This document shows positions 25,666-33,796 of a stretch of DNA of 64,000 bases, piece after piece. Origin of the DNA: Parvularculaceae bacterium (GTDB lineage Bacteria > Pseudomonadota > Alphaproteobacteria > Caulobacterales > Parvularculaceae). Each line of letters opens with the position of its first letter. The first letter of the stretch is position 1. The notes beneath the pieces were generated by a model. The model was not told the DNA's origin. It was given only the letters and a program-made list of their open reading frames with translations, and searched no databases. The stretch spans positions 1 through 64,000 of the forward strand of contig JAGRDS010000011.1 in NCBI GenBank assembly GCA_020446945.1. The letters are read 5' to 3'. The translations under genes were made by a program, and so were the position numbers.

Positions 25666-27312
25666 ATGGACAAGCAGGACAGCTATGACGCGATCGTGGT
25701 CGGCGCGGGTCATAACGGCCTGACCGCCGCGTGCTATCTTGCAAAAGCCGGCCTTAAAACCCTGATTGTTGAAAAGAACGAGCAGATTGGCGGCGCCGCC
25801 GTCAGTACGGAAATGTACAAGGGCTGGATTTACTCAAACTGCTCTTATGTTTGTTCCTTGCTCAGGCAGGAAATAATACGCGATCTTGAACTGCCGAAAT
25901 TTGGCCTTCAGGTCGTTCCTTATCGCGGACGGGTAACGTTCAGCGACAAAGGCGAATATCTGGCGTCCTATGACGATGCACATGTGAAACGGCGCGAGGT
26001 GGGGCGCATCAGCCCGATAGATGTCGACGCTTACGATCGTTATTATCAACTGGTGATGCGCCAATGCCGGTTCATCCGGCCGTTTCTGTTGCGGCGCGCG
26101 CCCGATCCGACTTCGATGAAGCCGCGCGATGTCGGCGAGTTGATGTTTCTCATTAAGCGCATATACGACATCGGACCGCGCGACGTCGGCGAGATGATCC
26201 GCTTCTGGACAATGTCGATCGGCGATTTTCTGGATGAACATTTCGAACATGAACTGGTTAAGGCCAGTATGGCCGGTTCGGGCATTATCGGGACCGGGCT
26301 TGGCGTTTATTCTCCGGGTACAGCCTATGTCCTGCTGCACCACTATATGGGGGATGTCGATGGGTCGATGGGCGCCTGGGGTTTCGCGCGCGGGGCGATG
26401 GGCGCTGTCACCAAGGCTCTCGGCGCCGCGTTCGAGTCGGCGGGCGGCGTCATCAAAACCGGGTCCGGCCTTTCCGAATTCATTATCGAGAACGAAAAGG
26501 TTCGCGGCGTCGCGCTGGAGAACGGCGATGAATACCGCGCGCCGATCGTCGCTTCAAACCTCGACGTCAAGCGAACGATCCTGAAGCATATAGGCCGCGA
26601 GAAACTTCCGCCCGAATATGTAAGGGCCGTCGAGCGCTTCAAGATCCGCGGATCGAGCGGAAAGCTAAACCTCGCTCTCGATAAAATGCCGTCTTTTCCC
26701 TTGTTGCCGGAAAACGGCGATTATTTTACCGGCGATTTCTCTTGCAACACGTCGCTCGAAACGCTTGAGCGCGCTTATGATGACTGGAAGGAAGGGCGCT
26801 GGTCCGCGAAGCCTTATTTCGACATGCTGATACCCTCCAAGATCGATCCGACATTGGCGCCGCCGGGAAGCCATATGATGTCGCTTTTCATTCAGTATGC
26901 GCCTTATGACCTGAATGTGAACGGCGTGCGCAGCGCAGATAACTGGAACGACGAAACCCGAAAAGCGTTCGCAGACGCCGTTTTCGACAGGATTGAGGTT
27001 TGTTGCCCCGATATTCGCCAGCGCGTTTTGCACGCCGAGGTCAGAAGTCCGGCGGACATTGAGCGCGAGGTCGGGCTGACGGAAGGCAATATTTTCCAGG
27101 GCGAGCTGACATTCGACCAGCTTTTGTTCAACCGGCCCATTCCCGGTTACGCCCAATATTCAACGCCGATCGACGGTTTGTACATCGTCGGTTCGTCGAC
27201 GCATCCGGGCGGCGGCGTGATGGCCGCGCCTGGCGCAAACGCCGCGCGCGAAATTCTTCGAAGAAACGGCAAGGGCGATCTGATGCCGGCGCTCGCCGAA
27301 GAGGAAATTTGA
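25666..27312 (+). CDS. PYROXD2/phytoene-desaturase-like FAD oxidoreductase (1)
   Basis: This 548-residue flavoprotein starts with an FAD-binding Rossmann motif (VVGAGHNGLTAACYLAKAG, residues 11-29, and VEKNEQIGGAA) and ends with the second FAD contact region (GLYIVGSSTHPGGGVMAAPG). This is the layout of CrtI/PYROXD2-type amine-oxidase-fold enzymes. No carotenoid genes are nearby, so a role in phytoene desaturation is unlikely. It ends one base before a second, related enzyme, which in turn overlaps a GcvT-like C1 transferase. The close coupling suggests a shared pathway, possibly oxidation of an N-methylated or polyamine-like compound. No signal peptide or membrane segment; the natural substrate is unknown. 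Confidence 0.88.
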   Translation: MDKQDSYDAIVVGAGHNGLTAACYLAKAGLKTLIVEKNEQIGGAAVSTEMYKGWIYSNCSYVCSLLRQEIIRDLELPKFGLQVVPYRGRVTFSDKGEYLASYDDAHVKRREVGRISPIDVDAYDRYYQLVMRQCRFIRPFLLRRAPDPTSMKPRDVGELMFLIKRIYDIGPRDVGEMIRFWTMSIGDFLDEHFEHELVKASMAGSGIIGTGLGVYSPGTAYVLLHHYMGDVDGSMGAWGFARGAMGAVTKALGAAFESAGGVIKTGSGLSEFIIENEKVRGVALENGDEYRAPIVASNLDVKRTILKHIGREKLPPEYVRAVERFKIRGSSGKLNLALDKMPSFPLLPENGDYFTGDFSCNTSLETLERAYDDWKEGRWSAKPYFDMLIPSKIDPTLAPPGSHMMSLFIQYAPYDLNVNGVRSADNWNDETRKAFADAVFDRIEVCCPDIRQRVLHAEVRSPADIEREVGLTEGNIFQGELTFDQLLFNRPIPGYAQYSTPIDGLYIVGSSTHPGGGVMAAPGANAAREILRRNGKGDLMPALAEEEI

Positions 27313-27313
27313 G

Positions 27314-28870
27314 ATGGCGGGAGAGGGCTCGAAGTTCGATGTCGTCATCATCGGCGCAGGCCATAACGGCCTTGCAGCCGCAGCGACGCTTGGAAAAAAA
27401 GGCAAGCGCGTTCTCGTGCTTGAGCGCTCAGGCGCTATTGGCGGGCTGGCGACTTCATACGAGATTTCCGACGGCCTGCCGATTTCGCGCCACGCGCATC
27501 TTGCGTACAATCTAAATCCGACAGTCATCGCGGAACTCGGTCTTTCCGGCAAATTGTCGATGAGGCCGCTGGCGACGATCATGCTCTCGGATGACGCAAG
27601 GCATGTCGAGATAGATGGGGAAACGATAAGGTTCGCCGACGGATCGGCGCATCCCGATGGCGAGGCCTATAAGGAAATCCGTAATCGGATCAAAAAATTC
27701 GCCGGCCTTCTTGCGCCGCTCGCGCTTCGTTCGCCGCCGGACCCCGGCGGCGGATTGAGCCTTGCCGGGGCCGGCGAGGCGATGCCGCTCGCCGCGCTCG
27801 CGCTCAAACTGCGTCTGATGGGCAAGAAAGACATGCGCGACTTTTTGCGCATCGTACTTTCGAATATCTACGATCTCGCGCTCGACGACCTGCCGGACGG
27901 CCCGCTCGCCGGCAATCTCGCTGCGGACGCGGTCTGGGGCGCGTGGGCGGGACCACGCTCGCCGGGGACGGTTTTCTCGCTCATGTATCGCTATGGCTGC
28001 GGCGGCGCGCCGCTGCTTCCGCAGGGCGGAATGGGCGCTGTCGCCGGGGCGTTCGCCGCTGCGGCGAGACAAGCCGGCGCCGAGATCCGAACGGGCGTTT
28101 CGGCGCGGCGCGTCCTCATCGCAAACGATGCGGTTACCGGCATCGAAACGGACAAGGGCGAGAAAATTTCCGCCGGCGCGGTCATGTCTTCGGCAGGCGC
28201 TGTCCAGTCGATGATGCTCGCCGGCGCCGAACATTTCGACGTGGAGGCTGTGCGCCGCATTCGAAATGTAAGATCGAAAGGCATGACGGCGAAGGTCAAT
28301 ATTCTGCTGAAGCGCGCGCCGGACATACCCGGTCTTTCGAAAGAACAAATGGCGGGCCGTCTGATCGCGGCCCCGACGGCGATCTATGTCGAACGCGCGT
28401 TCACGCAGGCGAAATACGGCGAGATGCCCGCTGCGCCGATAATTGAAGCGGTGATCCCGACACTGGCGGACGGCGGCGACAGGCACGCCGTTTCGGCGAT
28501 TGTCCACTATATTCCACGAAACCTTAAGGGCGGATGGGACGATGCGGCGCGCGCGCGGCTGACAGGTTTGACGATCGATACGCTCGCCCGTTACTGGCCG
28601 GACCTGCGCGACAATGTCGAGCGTGTCGATGCTTTCTCGCCGGCCGATATTGAAAACGAAACCGCCGCGCCTGGCGGGCATTGGCATCACGCCGAACTCA
28701 GCATCGACCAATTGCTGACAGTGCGGCCGGTTAATCAGTTGTCGCGTTACGCATTCGCAGTCAGGGGTTTCTATCTTTGCGGCGCGTCGGCGCATCCAGG
28801 CGGCGATGTAAGCGGCGCTGCGGGCAGAAACAGCGCCCTGCAGCTTTTAAATGACGGAGTCCTCGCATGA
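27314..28870 (+). CDS. PYROXD2/phytoene-desaturase-like FAD oxidoreductase (2)
   Basis: This 518-residue protein is a second member of the same family. Its FAD motif VVIIGAGHNGLAAAATLGKK is at residues 10-29, LVLERSGAIGGLATSYE follows, and the C-terminal FAD-binding region is GFYLCGASAHPGGDVSGAAG. It resembles the protein upstream in the N-terminal 60 and C-terminal 80 residues (the HPGG block and the QLL..RP.....Y block shared by both) but differs in the middle, so this is an old duplication or a heterodimer pair, not a recent copy. Start ATG 27314 is one base after the previous stop, and the end overlaps the GcvT-like gene by ATGA. The three are almost certainly translated together. Confidence 0.88.
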   Translation: MAGEGSKFDVVIIGAGHNGLAAAATLGKKGKRVLVLERSGAIGGLATSYEISDGLPISRHAHLAYNLNPTVIAELGLSGKLSMRPLATIMLSDDARHVEIDGETIRFADGSAHPDGEAYKEIRNRIKKFAGLLAPLALRSPPDPGGGLSLAGAGEAMPLAALALKLRLMGKKDMRDFLRIVLSNIYDLALDDLPDGPLAGNLAADAVWGAWAGPRSPGTVFSLMYRYGCGGAPLLPQGGMGAVAGAFAAAARQAGAEIRTGVSARRVLIANDAVTGIETDKGEKISAGAVMSSAGAVQSMMLAGAEHFDVEAVRRIRNVRSKGMTAKVNILLKRAPDIPGLSKEQMAGRLIAAPTAIYVERAFTQAKYGEMPAAPIIEAVIPTLADGGDRHAVSAIVHYIPRNLKGGWDDAARARLTGLTIDTLARYWPDLRDNVERVDAFSPADIENETAAPGGHWHHAELSIDQLLTVRPVNQLSRYAFAVRGFYLCGASAHPGGDVSGAAGRNSALQLLNDGVLA

Positions 28871-30060
28871 TGAAAGCGCAGACGCCGCGGTCCGTTACGC
28901 GCACGCTTGCGCCGACGCCGTTTCATGACAGGCTGGCCGAGTTGAATTTTCTGAATTCCTGGCGCGGCTGGAACGGGTTTTTGTCGGCTGAGGTTTTTGA
29001 GTGTTCGGAGAAAGAATATTTTGCGATCCGCAATCAGGCGACGCTTATGGATATCTCGCCTATGTGCAAATACCGCATCTGCGGGCCTGACGCGACGCGC
29101 ATCGTCAATCGACTGATTGTTCGCGATATCCGAAAAGTGAAGGTCGGCCGCGTCGCCTATGCGATGTGGTGCGATGAGGAGGGGATGACGATTGACGACG
29201 GAACGATTTTCCGTCTCGGCGAGGATGAATATCTTCTTCTCTGCGCAAAGCACATGTATTTATGGCTGCATGAATGCGCGTGGGGCTTCGATGCGGCGAT
29301 AACCGATGAAACCGAAGCCCTTTGCGCGCTGTCGCTTCAGGGCCCGACAGCATTTTCGGTATTGAAGGCGGCGGGACTGGAAGGCGCCGCGTCGATGAAA
29401 CCCTTCGACACCCGCGAAATCGAGCCGGGCCTTCGGATTTCACGTACTGGCTATACCGGCGATCTCGGCTATGAATTGTTTACGGCGCCGGAAAACGCGC
29501 ACTCGCTTTGGGATCGCTTATGGTCGGCCGGCAGGCAATGGGGGATTTGTCCGACAGGAATGGAGGCCCTGAACCTCGCCCGACTGGAAACCGGGTTTCT
29601 TGCGCCGGGCGTTGATTTCCAGCCGGTTCACCTCGCTTTGCGGCGCGGGCGCGGGCGAACGCCGTTCGAACTCGGTTTCGGACGCCTGGTCGATTTCGAT
29701 AAAGGCCATTTCAACGGCCGCCGCGCCTTGCTCGAACATAAAGCGCGCGGTCCGCGCTATCATCTTGTCAGGCTCGACATCGAAGGCAAAGAACCGGCTG
29801 CAAACGCCTATGTTTATCATAACGGTTCAAAAGTTGTCGGACATGTCACGTCAGCCGCCTGGTCGCCGACAGCCAAGCGCAACATAGCATTCGCGGAACT
29901 GGAGGCGCCGTATGGCGGTGCGGTGCGCGACGGGCTTTTCGCCGAGATTTTTATATACAAGGAAGGCGCATGGCTGAAACGCAACAAAAAGGCGAAAGTC
30001 GTCGACGAACCCTTCTACCGCAATGCGCGTGCGCGACAGACGCCGCCAAACGCATTTTGA
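28867..30060 (+). CDS. Stand-alone GcvT-like aminomethyltransferase family protein
   Basis: This 397-residue protein has the full GcvT/YgfZ fold: an N-terminal domain with FAIRNQATLMDISPMCKYRI and Asp87 in IVRDIRKV at the place of the catalytic Asp of T protein. It continues with GMTIDDGTIFRLGEDEYLL, the family signature SRTGYTGDLGYELF, then CPTGMEALNLARLETGFLAP and a C-terminal barrel (GHVTSAAWSP). Such proteins transfer one-carbon units to tetrahydrofolate. The T-protein of glycine cleavage is one case; DmdA and the C-terminal halves of dimethylglycine and sarcosine dehydrogenases are others. There is no gcvH or gcvP here. Coupling to two flavoproteins and a DAO-type oxidase downstream suggests it captures a C1 unit released by amine oxidation. 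Confidence 0.87.
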   Translation: MMKAQTPRSVTRTLAPTPFHDRLAELNFLNSWRGWNGFLSAEVFECSEKEYFAIRNQATLMDISPMCKYRICGPDATRIVNRLIVRDIRKVKVGRVAYAMWCDEEGMTIDDGTIFRLGEDEYLLLCAKHMYLWLHECAWGFDAAITDETEALCALSLQGPTAFSVLKAAGLEGAASMKPFDTREIEPGLRISRTGYTGDLGYELFTAPENAHSLWDRLWSAGRQWGICPTGMEALNLARLETGFLAPGVDFQPVHLALRRGRGRTPFELGFGRLVDFDKGHFNGRRALLEHKARGPRYHLVRLDIEGKEPAANAYVYHNGSKVVGHVTSAAWSPTAKRNIAFAELEAPYGGAVRDGLFAEIFIYKEGAWLKRNKKAKVVDEPFYRNARARQTPPNAF

Positions 30061-30208
30061 AACGGTGCGAATGCGGGAAGATGAAAAGTGGATGACTGGA
30101 TGCGCGCACCTGCGATCGGCCGTACTTCTGTGCGGTGCACCGGGCGCGGCGAAACGCGCTGTACGGATTTGACTTTTCCGGCGCGCAAAACGGTGAAATG
30201 AACGAACG

Positions 30209-31513
30209 ATGGTCAATATACTTTATGCAAACGACACGCCCGGCGAATACCCGCAATCCTATTACGCGGCAACGGCGACAATGCTGGCGCCTTTTGACGC
30301 TCTGGCCGGAAGTCAACGCGCAGATGTTTGCATAATAGGCGGCGGATATTCAGGGCTTTCGGCGGCGTTGCACCTGCGCGCGCGCGGGTTTGATGTGGCA
30401 CTTCTGGATGCGCATCGCGTCGGATGGGGCGCTTCGGGCAGAAATGGCGGCCAGATCGGCACGGGCCAGCGCGTTGAGCAGGAAGCGTTGATCAAGAGTG
30501 TAGGGAGCGAACACGCGCGTCAACTATGGGAGATCAGCGAAGACGCGAAAACGCTCGTTCACACCCTGATTGAAAAGCACGCCATAGACTGCGGCTATCG
30601 AAGCGGCGTCATACACGCCAATCACAAGCCGCATTGGCGTGACGATACCATGCGCCATGTCGAATTGCTGAACCGCGAATACGGATACGACAAGATCCGC
30701 TATGTAGATGACCACGAATTGCACGAGATGCTCGCAACCAGCTCGTATTTTGACGGAACATTCGATACCGGCGCGGGATACCTTCACCCATTGCAATATG
30801 CGCTCGGGCTGGCGCGCGCATGCGACAAGGCGGGAGTGAGGATCTACGAAAAATCCGAAGTTCTGGAAATCGTCGAAGGCGATCCGGCGACGATAAGGAC
30901 GCCCGGCGGCGAATTGCGCGCGAATTATATCGTCATCGCCGCCAATGGTTATTTCGGCGCGCTCCATCGCAAACTCTCTGCGCATGTAATGCCGATCAAC
31001 AACTACATAATCGCGACAGAGCCGCTCGAAGAGCGTTTGGCGCAATCGCTCATCGCCAATAATGCCGCCGTCGCGGATTCGAAGTTCGTGATAAATTATT
31101 ACAGAATGTCTCAGGACAGGCGCCTGCTATTCGGCGGGCGCGAAAGTTATCGCTACAAGTTTCCGGGCGATATCAAGTCCTATGTGCGCGCGTCGATGCT
31201 GAAGATTTATCCGCAACTTCAGGATGTGCGCATTGATTTCGGATGGGGCGGAACGCTTGGGATTACAATGAACCGAATGCCGTATTTCGATCGGCTTGCG
31301 CCCAATATTCTGACAGTCGGCGGCTATTCCGGTCACGGCGTCAGCATGGCGACGATCGCCGGCGCGATTGCTGCGGAAACGATCGGCGGCGTTGCGGAAC
31401 GCTTTGAAGCCATGAACAAGGCGCCGACGCCCCCGATACCGGGCGGCGCGGCGTTGCGCGTGCCGTTGCTGGCGCTCGGCATGGCCTATTATTCGGTGCG
31501 AGACAGAATGTGA
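30209..31513 (+). CDS. DAO-type FAD oxidoreductase, gamma-glutamylputrescine oxidase-like
   Basis: A 434-residue member of the D-amino-acid-oxidase fold. A 38-residue N-terminal lead (YYAATATMLAPFDALAG, as in PuuB/OrdL proteins) precedes the FAD motif ADVCIIGGGYSGLSAALHL and WGASGRNGGQIGTGQ, the usual region around the covalent or close flavin contact. The C-terminal GGYSGHGVSMATIAGAIAAE completes the fold. PuuB-like enzymes oxidise secondary amines such as gamma-glutamylputrescine; sarcosine and related N-methyl amino acids are other family substrates. It follows the GcvT-like gene after 148 bases on the same strand and precedes an amidohydrolase, consistent with an amine degradation route. 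No clear Shine-Dalgarno. Confidence 0.88.
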   Translation: MVNILYANDTPGEYPQSYYAATATMLAPFDALAGSQRADVCIIGGGYSGLSAALHLRARGFDVALLDAHRVGWGASGRNGGQIGTGQRVEQEALIKSVGSEHARQLWEISEDAKTLVHTLIEKHAIDCGYRSGVIHANHKPHWRDDTMRHVELLNREYGYDKIRYVDDHELHEMLATSSYFDGTFDTGAGYLHPLQYALGLARACDKAGVRIYEKSEVLEIVEGDPATIRTPGGELRANYIVIAANGYFGALHRKLSAHVMPINNYIIATEPLEERLAQSLIANNAAVADSKFVINYYRMSQDRRLLFGGRESYRYKFPGDIKSYVRASMLKIYPQLQDVRIDFGWGGTLGITMNRMPYFDRLAPNILTVGGYSGHGVSMATIAGAIAAETIGGVAERFEAMNKAPTPPIPGGAALRVPLLALGMAYYSVRDRM

Positions 31514-31601
31514 CCAGGGCGCCGGGAATTACTGGAAGCCGTTGAAGTTGTAGAACGCAAAACATCGTGTTTCGATGTTTAATTTGGGGAGAAAAGTATC
31601 C

Positions 31602-33359
31602 ATGCGTATTATTCGTTCGGGGTTCGCCGCAATCGCCGTCCTGGCCGCAAGCCTTGCCGCTTGCGCGCGCGACGGGTCTGCGCCGCAGGAGGGCGCTGTT
31701 GCGGTTGAAAGTGAGGCCGCCGACCTCATCCTTGAAAACGGCAGGATATACACGCTCGATCCCGAGCGCAGTTGGGCGCGCGCCGTCGCCGTTCGCGATG
31801 GAAAGATCGTCTATGTCGGCGACGACGCTTCATCATTTTCGGGCGCGGCGACGAAGATCGTCGATCTCGGCGGAAAGCTCGTTTTGCCGGCGTTTCAGGA
31901 TTCGCATGCGCATATCGCCATGGGCGGCATTTCGGTTTTCAGGGAATGCCCGGTCTTTGACCTCGCCAGTAAAGAGGAAGTGCTGGCGGCGATTGCAGAA
32001 TGTGTCGCCGCCAATCCCGATGCGCCGCTCATCAGGGGCGTTGGATGGCGGATCTCCCAGTTCGACGCAGGGATGCCGCCAAGGAAGGAACTGCTCGATG
32101 CAATCGATTCCTCGCGCCCGCTGGTTTTCGGCGACGCGGACGGACACGCGCTCTGGCTGAATTCAAAGGCGTTCGAACAATTCGGAATTACGAAAGACAT
32201 GCCCGATCCGGAAGGCGGAAAAATCCAGCGAGATCCGGAAACGGGTGAATTATGGGGCACCTTGCACGAGGAATCGGCGATGGCGCTCGTTTCCGACAAT
32301 ATGCCGGCCTATACCGATCAGGAAATCGAAGCCGGAATTCTGGCTGCGCAGGAATACTTTCACTCGCTCGGAATAACCTCGCTGACAGAGGCGTATGTCG
32401 CTCTCGGCGGAAAAGACCAGACCCGGTCGCTGACGGCCTTCAAGGCGCTCAACGACAGCGGAAAACTGAAATTGCGCGTTAACGGCGCGCTTGGATGGGA
32501 TCCCGGCCGGGGGTTGGAGCAGGTGGAGGATTTCGAGGACGCGCGCGCCGAATTCAGCGGCGGGCGCTTTCAGACCAGATCGGTCAAATTCTGGGCCGAC
32601 GGCGTCATTGAAACGCATACCGCCAAATTGCTCGAACCATACTCGGATCAGCCGGAAACGTCCGGACTTATGATGATACCGCGCGGTCAATTGATCGCCG
32701 GCGTGCAGGCGGTCGATGCGAAGGGGTTCCAGGCGCATATACATGCGATCGGCGATGCAACCGTGCGCTATGCGCTGGATGCGATAGAGACGGCCGAGAA
32801 GTCGAACGGCAAGCGCGATGCGCGCCACCACATAAATCATCTGCAGGTCATTCACCCGGACGACATCGCCCGGTTCGCCGAGCTTGACGTTGTCGCAGGC
32901 TTTGAGCCGCTCTGGGCGTTTGAAGATTCATTCATCAGGAATTTTACGCGCCCGCAACTCGGGCCGGTGCGAATGAACTGGGTTTATCCGATCAATTCCG
33001 TTTTGCGCACCGGCGCGCATGTCGCCTTCGGCAGCGATTGGTCAGTGAGTTCGCCGGACCCGTTACTCGGGATCGAAACAGCGCTCACGCGCGTCGATGC
33101 GATATCGCATGATACGCCGCCCTTTCTTCCTGAACAGCGCATATCGCTGGAGGATGCGCTGGCCGGCTATACGATAGAAGCGGCGCGATCAAATTTCCTC
33201 GACGATATGACGGGTTCGATCGAGACAGGCAAATATGCCGATCTCGTCATTCTTGAAAAAAATCTTTTTGAAATTGATCCCTCGGAGATATCCGACGCGA
33301 AGGTTCTGGTCACGCTGCTGGAAGGCGAGCCGGTATATGGAACGCTGACGGCGGACTGA
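31602..33359 (+). CDS. Lipoprotein amidohydrolase (YtcJ-like)
   Basis: This 585-residue amidohydrolase is predicted to be lipid-anchored: MRIIRSGFAAIAVLAASLAAC gives lipobox LAAC (Cys21), with GGGGAG nine to ten bases before ATG 31602. The metal motif DSHAHIAMGG (His102, His104) is present. Later motifs are FQAHIHAIGDATVRYALDAI, INHLQVIHP and FGSDWSVSSPDPLLG (the conserved Asp of the barrel), and the C-terminal YTIEAARSNFLDDMTGSIE matches the YtcJ/NfdA-like imidase group (amidohydrolase_3). The enzyme would hydrolyse an amide or imide in the periplasm. It lies 88 bases after the PuuB-like oxidase, possibly supplying its amine substrate. That link is inference. Confidence 0.88.
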   Translation: MRIIRSGFAAIAVLAASLAACARDGSAPQEGAVAVESEAADLILENGRIYTLDPERSWARAVAVRDGKIVYVGDDASSFSGAATKIVDLGGKLVLPAFQDSHAHIAMGGISVFRECPVFDLASKEEVLAAIAECVAANPDAPLIRGVGWRISQFDAGMPPRKELLDAIDSSRPLVFGDADGHALWLNSKAFEQFGITKDMPDPEGGKIQRDPETGELWGTLHEESAMALVSDNMPAYTDQEIEAGILAAQEYFHSLGITSLTEAYVALGGKDQTRSLTAFKALNDSGKLKLRVNGALGWDPGRGLEQVEDFEDARAEFSGGRFQTRSVKFWADGVIETHTAKLLEPYSDQPETSGLMMIPRGQLIAGVQAVDAKGFQAHIHAIGDATVRYALDAIETAEKSNGKRDARHHINHLQVIHPDDIARFAELDVVAGFEPLWAFEDSFIRNFTRPQLGPVRMNWVYPINSVLRTGAHVAFGSDWSVSSPDPLLGIETALTRVDAISHDTPPFLPEQRISLEDALAGYTIEAARSNFLDDMTGSIETGKYADLVILEKNLFEIDPSEISDAKVLVTLLEGEPVYGTLTAD

Positions 33360-33377
33360 TCGTAAATTGCGGCCGAT

Positions 33378-33548
33378 TTACGCCGCAGATCGTTTCGAAA
33401 CGGATTCATTCGCCGCGCGCAGCTTCTTCGAAAGCGTGCGCGCGCGCCGGCGAATGAGCGCCGCGATTGCGACGAGCGCGCCGGCCGATACGATGTAAGC
33501 GGGCCAGACATAAGCGCCATATCCGCCCATTTCGAGAAACGATTGCAT
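33378..33548 (-). CDS. ccmD: Heme exporter protein CcmD (orphan, 56 residues)
   Basis: This small gene encodes 56 residues beginning MQSFLEMGGYGAYVWPAYIV. The MGGYxAYVWPAY stretch, followed by one membrane helix (about 14-32) and an Arg/Lys-rich cytoplasmic end (IRRRARTLSKKL), is the CcmD signature. AAGGAG lies five bases before ATG, supporting translation. CcmD is needed to release holo-CcmE from the CcmABC complex in cytochrome c maturation. It normally follows ccmC directly; here no ccmA, ccmB or ccmC is adjacent, and the ccmFGHI set is 8 kb away on the other strand. It converges on the amidohydrolase gene, the stop codons being 18 bases apart. Confidence 0.85.
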   Translation of the reverse strand: MQSFLEMGGYGAYVWPAYIVSAGALVAIAALIRRRARTLSKKLRAANESVSKRSAA

Positions 33549-33573
33549 TAAGGCTCCTTATAGTTCGGATGGG

Positions 33574-33600
33574 GCCGGAATATCCGGCGCGCTTTGCGCG
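33574..33600 (+). other. Tandem hairpins between ccmD and ompW
   Basis: GCCGG/CCGGC (33574-33578, 33584-33588) and CGCGC/GCGCG (33588-33592, 33596-33600) can form two adjacent short hairpins sharing one base. With the terminator at 33644-33671 they would make a three-hairpin transcript of roughly 100-120 bases. They could be part of a small RNA or of the ompW 5' leader. No promoter was identified with confidence. Confidence 0.4.
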
Positions 33601-33643
33601 ACTTTATATAGCGAGCCCGACCGCCGCGAAAGGTTACCGCAAG

Positions 33644-33671
33644 AAAAGCCGATGGCGGTGATCGGCTTTTT
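33644..33671 (+). terminator. Intrinsic terminator within divergent ccmD-ompW region
   Basis: A perfect 10-bp stem, AAAAGCCGAT (33644-33653) with ATCGGCTTTT (33661-33670), closes a 7-base loop and ends in TTTTT. The A-rich left arm makes it usable in both directions. It lies 126 bases before the ompW start and 95 bases upstream of the ccmD start, where no annotated transcript should end. Candidates are the read-through end of the amidohydrolase unit, an attenuator, or the end of a small RNA. Confidence 0.75.
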
Positions 33672-33796
33672 CCGGCCTGAATATCCGTGTGCGACAATTC
33701 GACCGTATAGCGATCATCGAAGTCTGATCCTGATCAAAATTGCGTGCTTTGAAACGCCTAACAAGGTCGTGCAACAGCAGTCCACGGGAAATTCAA

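Noticed and set aside
27512..28795. Long antisense frame opposite the second PYROXD2-like gene
   Set aside because: It has no domain and is a mirror of a gene with intact FAD motifs.
25666..28870. Carotenoid biosynthesis (phytoene desaturase pair)
   Set aside because: Sequence fits the PYROXD2 branch, and no phytoene synthase, cyclase or isoprenoid genes are adjacent; coupling to GcvT points elsewhere.
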